From: Nitrobacteraceae bacterium AZCC 1564 | GTDB lineage: Bacteria; Pseudomonadota; Alphaproteobacteria; Rhizobiales; Xanthobacteraceae | Assembly (NCBI GenBank): GCA_036924835.1 | Contig: JBAGRR010000001.1 | Location: 2,681,001 to 2,745,000, forward strand | Length of the DNA stretch: 64,000 nt | Reading direction: 5' to 3' | Part shown: positions 9,376-16,240 of the stretch, piece by piece | Layout of the letters: each line of letters starts with the position of its first letter | Position numbering within the stretch: position 1 is the stretch's first letter | Notes under the pieces: generated by a model | The model's database searches: none | What the model was told of the DNA's origin: nothing | Seen by the model: the letters and a program-made list of their open reading frames with translations, nothing else | Translations under genes and position numbers: made by a program

Positions 9376-9452
9376 GCTAGTGTCCCAATTCCGAAGTTCG
9401 CATCATTCCGCTGCACCTTCGTTTGCGAACTTCGGAATCGAAGGACACTAGC
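9376..9452. repeat. Long palindromic element 1 (CTAGTG family)
   Basis: Imperfect 77-bp palindrome. The left arm is GCTAGTGTCC followed by ATTCCGAAGTTCGCA; the right arm is its complement with a 2-nt length difference; the loop is about 21 nt. It is the first of two hairpins in tandem with the element at 9464. The intergenic stretch 9340-9751 contains these two repeats and no other gene that I recognise. Confidence 0.85.
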
Positions 9453-9463
9453 AACTTATTGAT

Positions 9464-9541
9464 CTAGTGTGGCTTTGGTTCAGAAGTCCGCATTTCAGAC
9501 TCGCCGCACAAATGATGCGGACTTCTGAACCGCCACACTAG
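9464..9541. repeat. Long palindromic element 2 (CTAGTG family)
   Basis: Imperfect 78-bp palindrome bounded by CTAGTGTGG and CCACACTAG, with inner arms GGTTCAGAAGTCCGCAT and its exact complement and a loop of about 21 nt. It lies 12 nt after element 1 in the same orientation. The outer CTAGTG and the TCCGCA/TTCGCA end of the arm are shared with the elements at 9376, 62770 and 62856, while the middle of the arm differs. Confidence 0.85.
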
Positions 9542-9751
9542 CAACAATAAGCGACCCTGATTCGGAATTTTCAGAACACCGAAGCGAGAATCAATACTCA
9601 GAATGTCGCATAAGGTCTGCGTATTTGTGGATGATGCGATTCCGATCTCATCGATATTCCGCGGATACAATCACCTTTGATGATGACGCCAGGTTGTCCC
9701 TCCCGGGAAACGCGGGAGAAGCTCGTTCGCCGGGAGGCAGGGTTTCGGAAT

Positions 9752-10297
9752 TTATGCAGGAAACTGGTCGTATATGGTGTCCCCAGACGTTGGAACGTCT
9801 TGGAGTTGAAGCTGGATTGACGGCGAATCGGCCGCATCAACGCTCCCGTCTTGATCGCCCTGCGTCGCCATGAGGCGCGCAAGGTCGAAGATCATGACGA
9901 ACTTGTCGCCCTTGCGCCCGATGCCGGCAAGATAATCCGACTTCCAGCGGCCGCCGACCGATGGCGGGGGCTCGATCCGGCTTTCATCAATGTCGGTCAC
10001 TTCGAACACACAGTCCGCCACGAAGCCGACCCCGACCAGGCGATCCTCCAGCGGCACGTCGAGAATGATGATGCGGGTGGCCTCCGTCGCCGGCACTGCC
10101 GGTAAATCAAGTTTGGTGCGCAGATCGACAATCGGATAGCCACTGCCGCGCACATCGATCATGCCCAGCAGAAACTCCGGCGCGTGGGGCAGCTTGGAGA
10201 TCGGCCGCATGTCGAGGATTTCCCGGACATTCCGGATCGGGATGCCGAAGGTCTCGCCGGCGAGACCGAGCGTCAGATATTGCGCCGTTTCGGCCAT
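9752..10297 (-). CDS. cheW: CheW coupling protein, copy B of a duplicated pair
   Basis: A single CheW domain of 181 residues from the ATG at 10297 (GGAG 6 nt upstream; a GTG at 10309 would add four residues). It is identical to the CheW at 842-1330 up to LARLMA near residue 143, then diverges into a longer tail rich in Asp/Ser/Gln ending YDQFPA. The abrupt end of identity marks the border of the duplicated or converted block. It follows the second mcp with the same hairpin spacer as copy A. It has no other che gene beside it, so it must work with a CheA encoded elsewhere, presumably that at 3986. Confidence 0.94.
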   Translation of the reverse strand: MAETAQYLTLGLAGETFGIPIRNVREILDMRPISKLPHAPEFLLGMIDVRGSGYPIVDLRTKLDLPAVPATEATRIIILDVPLEDRLVGVGFVADCVFEVTDIDESRIEPPPSVGGRWKSDYLAGIGRKGDKFVMIFDLARLMATQGDQDGSVDAADSPSIQLQLQDVPTSGDTIYDQFPA

Positions 10298-10325
10298 GTC
10301 GCGCTCCACTCAGGACAGGAAGAGA

Positions 10326-10354
10326 GCCGGCCTCGCCTCGACGGCGAGGCCGGC
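10326..10354 (-). other. Intercistronic hairpin between mcp and cheW (copy B)
   Basis: A perfect 12-bp stem (GCCGGCCTCGCC / GGCGAGGCCGGC) with loop TCGAC, between the second mcp stop and cheW. It is the counterpart of the hairpin at 1359-1387, where one stem pair is mismatched. There is no U-tract. Confidence 0.6.
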
Positions 10355-10361
10355 AAAGTGC

Positions 10362-12563
10362 TTAGCGTTGGAAGTCGGCGTCGCGGTCGTCTTCACCGTC
10401 TCCCATGGCGAAGGCGAAGCCGCCTCCGCCACCGCTCGCCACCTTGGCCGCGCGGGCTGGCTTGGCGGACGGCTTCTTCACAACCGCGGCCATGCTCGCT
10501 GCTTTACCGCGCAACTGACTGACGGCCTTGTTGATTGAAGCCTCTGCGGAGCCTGCTTCCCTTTGGCCGTGATGATCAATCTTGAAGTAGGCGATGGTCG
10601 CCTGCAGCTGTTCGGCCTGCGAGGCGAGCTCTTCCGAGGTCGACGATACTTGCTCGGACGCGCTGGCGTTCTGCTGGCCGACCTTGTCGAGCTGTTGGAT
10701 CGCCTGGTTGATCTGCGACGATCCAACGTCCTGCTCACGGCAGGCCGAAGTAATCTCTTCGACCAATTCGGCAGTTTTCTTGATGTCCGGCACTAGCTTG
10801 GCCAGCATGCTGCCGGCTTCCTGCGCCACCTTGACCGTGTCGGCGGACAAGGTGCCAATCTCGGCCGCAGCCGCTTGGCTGCGCTCCGCAAGCTTGCGGA
10901 CTTCGGAGGCCACCACCGCGAAGCCTTTGCCGTGTTCGCCGGCGCGGGCAGCTTCCACCGCCGCATTGAGAGCGAGCAAGTCGGTCTGACGCGCGATTTC
11001 CTGCACGATGGTGATCTTCTCTGCGATGGTTTGCATCGCCTCAACCGCGCGGTTGACGGCTTCGCCGCTGGCTTCGGCGTCTTTGGCGGACTGCGCCGCG
11101 ATGCGCTCGGTTTGGCTGGCGTTGTCGGCGTTCTGCTTCACATTGGCGGCCATCTCTTCCATCGAGGATGAGGCTTCCTCAGCGGACGAGGCCTGCTCGG
11201 TGGCGCCCTGCGACAACTGCTCGGCGCTCGCCGACAATTCCTGGCTGCCTGCCGACACGTTCTGGGCAGCGGTGATCGCTTCGGCAACGATCGCCCGGAG
11301 CTTTTCGACCATGCGTTCGAGAGCGATACCGAGCGTATCCTTGTCCGACAACCGCTTGACGTCGATCGTCAAATTGCCGCTCGCAATCGTATCCGCGATC
11401 TGGGCCGTCGCATTGAGATTTTCCGTCATCGTATTCAGCGACTTGATGAGGTCACCGACCTCGTCATTGCTGGAGACATCGATCTTTTGGCTGAGATCAC
11501 CGATTGCAACTGCATCGGCCAGACCGACGGCACGGCCGAGACCCCGGCTGATGTTGAGAGCGATCCATGCTGCGGAGCCGATACCGATCAGCAGGGATAC
11601 GGCGATAATCGCCATCAGCAGCATCTGGGCTTGCGCGCCATCCTGCTCCGCCTGAGCCGCTGCTTCGGCCATCCGCTTCTTAGTGAAAGCAACATATTCG
11701 GCGGCGCCGGCAATCGCATCGTCCGACGCTTTGCGACCTTCGTTGCCGGAGAGCGTCGCCGCCTTGATGTTACCGCCGTCCTTCACGATGTCAGTCGTGC
11801 GCACGATGGCTTTTTCCAATTGATCCACCCGAGCGATCAGATTGTTCGCCGAAAGCCCGAGCGGAGTGATCTGTGCCGACAACGACTGCGCAGCAGCTTT
11901 CAAAGCAGCGGTCGAGGGGGCAATGTGTTTGACGGCTTCACTCAATGCCTCCAGGCTCGTTGCCGAGAAAGATAGAATTAGGAACCTCTGGGTTCTCGAC
12001 GATTCCAGCCGGGCCGTTAGCAGCGATGAAGTTGCTCGGGCACTTTCAATCGACGCCGGAAGCCGATTTATATCGTTAAGCAGAGCATCTGCCGCGTCGG
12101 AAAAATTCTTAACTGCGGCGGCTCCTTCTGTAGCCCAGGTCTGGGCTGCTCGGTTGTTGGAATTGAGCGTCGCAAGCCGGATGGTTTCATCCTGGACGTT
12201 GTTCATTTTTTCAAAGAGTGATGTAAACGTTTCGAGGTACTTCTTCCCAGCCGGGGTCGCTAAGCCCTTGATTTCCTCACTGAGGTGAGTGACGTTCTTG
12301 CGATAGTGCTTGATCGACTCCGCGAGTTTGGCAATTTCAGCATCGTTTGACTCGAGGATGAGGCTCTTCTCCGCACGGACCTGATACAGGATCTGGTTTT
12401 GCATTTCGCCGGCTTTGTCGATGCGGTTTGCGCGCTGCACGAGTTGCCCCGACGTTTCAACCAGCTGATTCAATTTCAAGTACGAAATCCCGCCTGAAAT
12501 CATCGACAGGACGATAACCGCGCCAAATGCACTGGCCAGTTTCGCTTTAACCGTGAACCTCAT
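10362..12563 (-). CDS. mcp: Methyl-accepting chemotaxis protein, copy B (longer HAMP region)
   Basis: Transmembrane chemoreceptor, 733 residues. It has an N-terminal TM helix (about 10-30), a ~280-residue helical periplasmic sensor different from copy A, a second TM near 310-335, and two HAMP-like segments (about 335-385, and a second around [16 protein letters not shown] near 390-425) where copy A has one. The signalling coiled coil follows with tip [20 protein letters not shown]. From [18 protein letters not shown] to the C-terminal DADFQR it differs from copy A at only a few positions plus a short variable linker. It is followed by cheW and preceded by a region homologous to the che operon promoter. 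It is probably a receptor with a different ligand feeding the same kinase. Confidence 0.96.
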   Translation of the reverse strand: MRFTVKAKLASAFGAVIVLSMISGGISYLKLNQLVETSGQLVQRANRIDKAGEMQNQILYQVRAEKSLILESNDAEIAKLAESIKHYRKNVTHLSEEIKGLATPAGKKYLETFTSLFEKMNNVQDETIRLATLNSNNRAAQTWATEGAAAVKNFSDAADALLNDINRLPASIESARATSSLLTARLESSRTQRFLILSFSATSLEALSEAVKHIAPSTAALKAAAQSLSAQITPLGLSANNLIARVDQLEKAIVRTTDIVKDGGNIKAATLSGNEGRKASDDAIAGAAEYVAFTKKRMAEAAAQAEQDGAQAQMLLMAIIAVSLLIGIGSAAWIALNISRGLGRAVGLADAVAIGDLSQKIDVSSNDEVGDLIKSLNTMTENLNATAQIADTIASGNLTIDVKRLSDKDTLGIALERMVEKLRAIVAEAITAAQNVSAGSQELSASAEQLSQGATEQASSAEEASSSMEEMAANVKQNADNASQTERIAAQSAKDAEASGEAVNRAVEAMQTIAEKITIVQEIARQTDLLALNAAVEAARAGEHGKGFAVVASEVRKLAERSQAAAAEIGTLSADTVKVAQEAGSMLAKLVPDIKKTAELVEEITSACREQDVGSSQINQAIQQLDKVGQQNASASEQVSSTSEELASQAEQLQATIAYFKIDHHGQREAGSAEASINKAVSQLRGKAASMAAVVKKPSAKPARAAKVASGGGGGFAFAMGDGEDDRDADFQR

Positions 12564-12783
12564 TTTCTCAGCCCTTTGGATTAGATCTTGCTCAGCCCAA
12601 GGCAGGTCTCATGCCTGGAACGACGGACGCACGACGCAACTGTTTGAAGAATGAGGCGCACCGCCTCGACCGAATGCCGTTCCGGATGTTTCGTTCGGAA
12701 CAAAGCTCAAGAGAGAATGAGGAGCCGTACACGTCGAAAGACGTGCTAATCGCTTCGAGCCCCCAGCATCCTTCGTCAATATC
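12564..12783 (-). other. Long untranslated leader of second mcp, possible STAS remnant
   Basis: About 220 nt between the conserved promoter block and the mcp ATG hold no gene that I can support; a 78-codon frame is present but resembles nothing. On the minus strand, resemblance to copy A seems to continue roughly 30 nt past the position of the STAS start (shared ATGCTG and GAAGCG) although the STAS ATG is not preserved. This may therefore be the decayed start of a duplicated STAS gene. Confidence 0.3.
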
Positions 12784-12922
12784 GCGCCCTGCCCACGTGG
12801 TCCGCGCGTTCCCCAACCCGCGAATCACCGAAATCCCAGCCTTAACGGAAGTATCGGCACACCGGTGTGCAAAAACTTAATGGCGGACTCATAGAACGAC
12901 GAGTGGTGAGCGAAAAACGTTC
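12784..12922 (-). promoter_or_regulatory. Promoter region of second mcp, homologous to che promoter region
   Basis: It contains GAGCG-N5-CGTTC at 12908-12922 and, 78 nt downstream on the minus strand, the block with GTGATTCGCG, TTGGG and TGGGCAGGGCGC. This matches 6788-6930 in order and spacing. It probably gives the separated mcp-cheW module the same control as the main operon. Confidence 0.5.
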
Positions 12923-12945
12923 TTCGGACTCGCGGGAAAATGGAG

Positions 12946-12969
12946 CGAACTTCTGAATCACCACACTAG
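12946..12969. repeat. Solitary half of a CTAGTG-family palindrome
   Basis: The right-hand arm only: complement of CTAGTGTGG followed by GATTCAGAAGTTCG. No matching left arm is found in the preceding 60 nt. It lies just upstream of the second mcp promoter and close to the end of the homology with the che promoter. Confidence 0.55.
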
Positions 12970-12981
12970 AGTTGCAAGGAA

Positions 12982-13007
12982 AAAGGCACGATCTTCATCG
13001 TGCCTTT
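12982..13007 (-). terminator. Rho-independent terminator after the PsiF-like gene
   Basis: An 11-bp perfect stem AAAGGCACGAT / ATCGTGCCTTT with a 4-nt loop. On the minus strand it runs into five T residues, 28 nt after the stop of the small secreted protein gene. Confidence 0.85.
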
Positions 13008-13035
13008 GTCCATCTCTCACTTGGAAAGAGCAGTA

Positions 13036-13296
13036 TCAGCTCTTGCCCATGCACTCTTCGATGTAGAACCAGCGATCATCGCCGGCCAATCCCTTGGCTT
13101 TGACGTCCTTCCGGCAGGCCTTGAGTTTACTTTTGTTTTGACTCCAGTTAGCGCGCATTTCCTTCAGGCGCTCCTTGGTAAGTTTGACTTTTGCGGTCGT
13201 TGGTGTGGGCGCGGGGGCAGCAGTTTGTGCCGAAGCCGTGACAAGCGAGCCTGTCATGACGAGTGCAGCCGCCAGGCAGATGCCAGTACGAAACAT
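13036..13296 (-). CDS. Small secreted PsiF-like protein
   Basis: An 86-residue exported protein. A signal peptide is clear (MFRTGICLAAALVMTGSLV, cleavage near SAQ/TA at about residue 24), then a Pro/Thr/Ala linker, then a basic domain with two Cys residues in the pattern KLKACRKDVKAKGLAGDDR...ECMGK, which resembles the PsiF repeat of phosphate-starvation-inducible proteins. Its function is unknown in that family. It stands alone between a strong terminator and a palindromic repeat. Homology is inferred from the Cys spacing and the GDDR motif only. Confidence 0.7.
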   Translation of the reverse strand: MFRTGICLAAALVMTGSLVTASAQTAAPAPTPTTAKVKLTKERLKEMRANWSQNKSKLKACRKDVKAKGLAGDDRWFYIEECMGKS

Positions 13297-13393
13297 AAGT
13301 ATCTCCTAAAAAATGTTCGGATGAAATTATCGAGGATGCGGTGCGGGGTATGACAGTTCGTCATATCCCGCCCACGTGTTTGATCGTGGATCG

Positions 13394-13500
13394 TAGAGCG
13401 TTTTTCGAGCGAAGTGGCTACCGGTTCGCGTGAAGAAAACGCGTCAAAACAAGAATCTGGAGCTTCGGTTCTGATTCAATCAGAACCGAATATGCTCTAG
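13394..13500. repeat. 107-bp intergenic palindromic repeat (TAGAGC...GCTCTAG)
   Basis: Begins TAGAGCGTTTTTCGAGCGAAGTGG-like, contains CGGTTCGCGTGAAGAAAACGCGTC, then the hairpin CGGTTCTGATT/AATCAGAACCG, and ends GCTCTAG. From memory this is a dispersed repeat type common in Bradyrhizobium and relatives. Its final CTA supplies the TAG stop codon of the MFS gene on the minus strand, so the repeat overlaps the 3' end of that gene. Confidence 0.75.
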
Positions 13501-15149
13501 TGGAAGATCTTGATCGCGCTTTGCACGGTCAGCCACACACCCCACGCCAGAGGGATGCCGACAAAGGCCCAGAACAGCGCAGCCTTACCGTCCAGACCAC
13601 CCTTGCCAATCCCGTAGGAACCACCGCCGGTCGCAGCTACAGCTCCCTTGGCCTGAAGGGCAGCAACTTCTTCGGGCTTCATGAACCAGTGCGGTGCCAA
13701 CGGCTTCACCAGCATGTTGCAGATCAGGCCCAACACCAGCATGCCCACCAGAATGTACATGGTGAAGTCGTAGACCTGAGCGCGGGGAACGCCGGCCGCG
13801 ATCTGGAATTCACGAATGTAGTTCACCACCACCGGTCCGATGATCCCTGCGGTCGACCAAGCCGTCAGCAAGCGGCCATGGATAGCGCCCACGAACTGCG
13901 TGCCAAAAATGTCAGCGAGATAAGCAGGCACTGTCGAGAAGCCACCGCCATACATCGACAGGATGATGGCGAAGGCAAGCACGAACAGCATCTTGTTGCC
14001 CATAGCCGCCAAGGTTGGCGCCAGCGCGTACAGAATGATGCCAAGGATGAAGAACGTATAGTAGGTGTTCTTGCGCCCGAGTTTGTCCGACAGCGAGGCC
14101 CAGAAAAATCGGCCGCCAATGTTGAACAGCGACAACAGACCCGCAAAACCAGCGGCAATACCCGCGATCGCCGTACGTTGCTCGGCGGTCAATTGACTGA
14201 AGGACACATCCGGCAGGCCGATCAGCTTGCCCGCGAAAATCTCCTGCAGCATCGGCGAGGCCATACCGATCACACCGATGCCGGCCGACACGTTGAGACA
14301 AAGCACAGCCCAGATCAGCCAGAACTGTTTGGTCTTGTGCGCATTATCGAGATGCACGTGACCAGTCGTGATCATCGTGTTGGCCTTTTCGACCGGCGTC
14401 CAACCTTCGGGGCGCCAGTTGGGCGGCGTGATGCGATAGGAAAATGCGCCGATCATCATGAACGCGGCGTAGATCACACCCATCGTCAGGAACGTCTGCC
14501 AGACGCCAACATCGGTCGGCGATTTGAAATAGTCGATCAGCATGTTGGCGAGCGGAGCGCCGATCATTGCACCACCGCCGAACCCCATGATGGCCATGCC
14601 GGTCGCCATGCCGCGACGGTCGGGGAACCACTTCACCAGCGTAGACACCGGCGAGATGTAACCCAAGCCAAGACCAATTCCGCCGATGACACCCGATCCG
14701 AGCCACATCAGCCAGAGCTGGTGCGTGTAAATGCCGATCGCGCCCAGCACGAGGCCACCCGACCAGCACAACGCTGCTGCAAAACCTGCTTTCCGCGGGC
14801 CGACACGCTCCAGCCAATTACCCCAGATCGCCGCACTAATGCCGAGCACCACGAAGAAGAGCGTGTACATCCAGCCCAAACTGGACACGCGCCAATCACA
14901 GGTGGTCGTAAACAACTCCTGCATGACCGTCATGTCCGGGCATGCCTTCGGCGCGGTCAGACCTATCGCACGTGACAGCGGCAGCCAGAACACGCTGAAG
15001 CCGTAAGCCATGCCGATGCAAAGATGGATACAAAGTGCTGCCGGCGGGACCAGCCAGCGGTTGAAGCCGGCCTTTGCGACAATGCGTTCGCGATCAAAAA
15101 TACCAGGAGCAGCGCCTGACGAGGCGCCTGCCTGTTCGATAGTTGTCAT
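13497..15149 (-). CDS. MFS transporter, OFA (oxalate/formate antiporter) family
   Basis: A 550-residue inner-membrane transporter with about 12 TM helices. OFA-type features are the N-terminal segment HLCIGMAYGFSVFWLPLSRA, a long first loop (about residues 62-90), GLGLGYISPVSTLVKWFPDRRG near 165-185, and GGRFFWASLSDKLGRKNTY in the middle. It is probably an oxalate/formate or related carboxylate antiporter. It lies just downstream of fdsD on the same strand, so it may bring formate or its precursor to the dehydrogenase. The start has a strong GGGGAG upstream. Its stop codon is inside the palindromic repeat ending at 13500. The substrate is inferred from family and context. Confidence 0.88.
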   Translation of the reverse strand: MTTIEQAGASSGAAPGIFDRERIVAKAGFNRWLVPPAALCIHLCIGMAYGFSVFWLPLSRAIGLTAPKACPDMTVMQELFTTTCDWRVSSLGWMYTLFFVVLGISAAIWGNWLERVGPRKAGFAAALCWSGGLVLGAIGIYTHQLWLMWLGSGVIGGIGLGLGYISPVSTLVKWFPDRRGMATGMAIMGFGGGAMIGAPLANMLIDYFKSPTDVGVWQTFLTMGVIYAAFMMIGAFSYRITPPNWRPEGWTPVEKANTMITTGHVHLDNAHKTKQFWLIWAVLCLNVSAGIGVIGMASPMLQEIFAGKLIGLPDVSFSQLTAEQRTAIAGIAAGFAGLLSLFNIGGRFFWASLSDKLGRKNTYYTFFILGIILYALAPTLAAMGNKMLFVLAFAIILSMYGGGFSTVPAYLADIFGTQFVGAIHGRLLTAWSTAGIIGPVVVNYIREFQIAAGVPRAQVYDFTMYILVGMLVLGLICNMLVKPLAPHWFMKPEEVAALQAKGAVAATGGGSYGIGKGGLDGKAALFWAFVGIPLAWGVWLTVQSAIKIFH

Positions 15150-15210
15150 TTAAGTTCTCCCCAAGGTGAAAAATCAGCTGCCCATTTTTTATTGCGGGCA
15201 TTCTGTCGTC

Positions 15211-15429
15211 TTACGATCCTGTTTTTTTCAAGGCCTCCACCGCATCACGGACATCCGGATTCAGCCCTGCTCCTCCCGCTTCGAGATGCGCCAGAATCGC
15301 GGAGCGCATTCGAGGATCCCAAAATTTTCTGATATGCTCAGCGGTGCTGGCCGCAGCTTTGCCTTCACCCTCGCTTTTGAAAAAAGTACCAATCTGATTG
15401 GCCATATAGACGAGCCGGTCAGGCGACAT
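15211..15429 (-). CDS. fdsD: FdsD, formate dehydrogenase delta subunit
   Basis: A 72-residue small subunit of the soluble NAD-dependent formate dehydrogenase; FdsD homologues begin much like this one (MSPDRLVYMANQIGTFF) and share HIRKFWDPRMR. In this family FdsD helps assemble the active enzyme rather than carrying a cofactor. I start at the ATG at 15429, overlapping the fdhD stop by 11 nt; the frame continues upstream to 15495 but that part lies inside fdhD. The MFS gene follows 61 nt later. Confidence 0.9.
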   Translation of the reverse strand: MSPDRLVYMANQIGTFFKSEGEGKAAASTAEHIRKFWDPRMRSAILAHLEAGGAGLNPDVRDAVEALKKTGS

Positions 15430-16237
15430 GCGCAGTAACTCCATCAGCGATCCGATGCGGATGCGTAAACACTTCAAATCCGTCCGAGCGCGCAATCGCC
15501 GCCAGTGTAATGCCCGCTTCGTCTGCCATGCGTACGGCCAACGCGGTTGGCGCAGACACCGAGACCATCACTGCTGCGCCGGTCACTGCAGTCTTCTGGA
15601 CCATCTCGACCGAAACGCGACTGGTCAGGAGCACGAGACCTTCGCGCGCTTCAACCGAATTCCGAGCCAAGGCCCCCGTCAGCTTATCGAGCGCATTGTG
15701 CCTGCCGACGTCCTCGCGCAGTGCAACAACTCCCTGCTCCGGATTCCAGAACGCAGCCGCGTGCACTGCACGCGTCTCGATGTTGAGCTTCTGAAGCGGA
15801 GAGATGCATTGCATAGCCTGCATAATTTGATCCGCCGAAAATTGGCGGCCAACCCCGACCATAGTCGCAGGACGCGCAGCTTCTACGATAGAATCGATCC
15901 CGCACAACCCGCACCCGGTCGGGCCCGCGATATTCCGGCGACGCTCGCGCAGCCGCTCTGCGCGGGCTTGATCAAGCCACATCCGCAACTCGACGCCCTC
16001 ATCCAGCATCACCACTTCAAGCGACTGGATATCTGCCGAGGAGCTGACGACCCCCTCAGTCAAACTGAAGCCCACCGCAAAATCCTCAAGATCTTGCGGC
16101 GTCCCCATCATCACGGCGTAGGTTCCGGCATTGTAGGTGAGGGCAATCGGCGTCTCTTCGGGAATTGAACGATTGCCCTCGCTAAAGCCGCCCTCGCGCC
16201 AGATCCGGCGATGAGCCGAGACAGCGGGCGACTTCAT
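15419..16237 (-). CDS. fdhD: FdhD sulfurtransferase for formate dehydrogenase maturation
   Basis: Transfers sulfur from cysteine desulfurase to the molybdenum cofactor of formate dehydrogenase; cytoplasmic, 272 residues, normal length. The CGLCG motif carrying the essential cysteines lies near residue 113 (GPTGCGLCGIDSI). Other family features are EETPIALTYNAGTYAVMMGTP-like sequence at the start and LREDVGRHNALDKL near 180. It starts 3 nt after fdsA and overlaps fdsD, as usual for fds operons. Confidence 0.96.
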   Translation of the reverse strand: MKSPAVSAHRRIWREGGFSEGNRSIPEETPIALTYNAGTYAVMMGTPQDLEDFAVGFSLTEGVVSSSADIQSLEVVMLDEGVELRMWLDQARAERLRERRRNIAGPTGCGLCGIDSIVEAARPATMVGVGRQFSADQIMQAMQCISPLQKLNIETRAVHAAAFWNPEQGVVALREDVGRHNALDKLTGALARNSVEAREGLVLLTSRVSVEMVQKTAVTGAAVMVSVSAPTALAVRMADEAGITLAAIARSDGFEVFTHPHRIADGVTAHVA

Positions 16238-16240
16238 GGA

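Noticed and set aside
13500-14975. A 491-residue plus-strand frame across the OFA transporter
   Set aside because: Composition is His/Arg/Gln-heavy, as expected from the antisense of a GC-rich membrane protein gene, and the minus-strand MFS gene is unmistakable.
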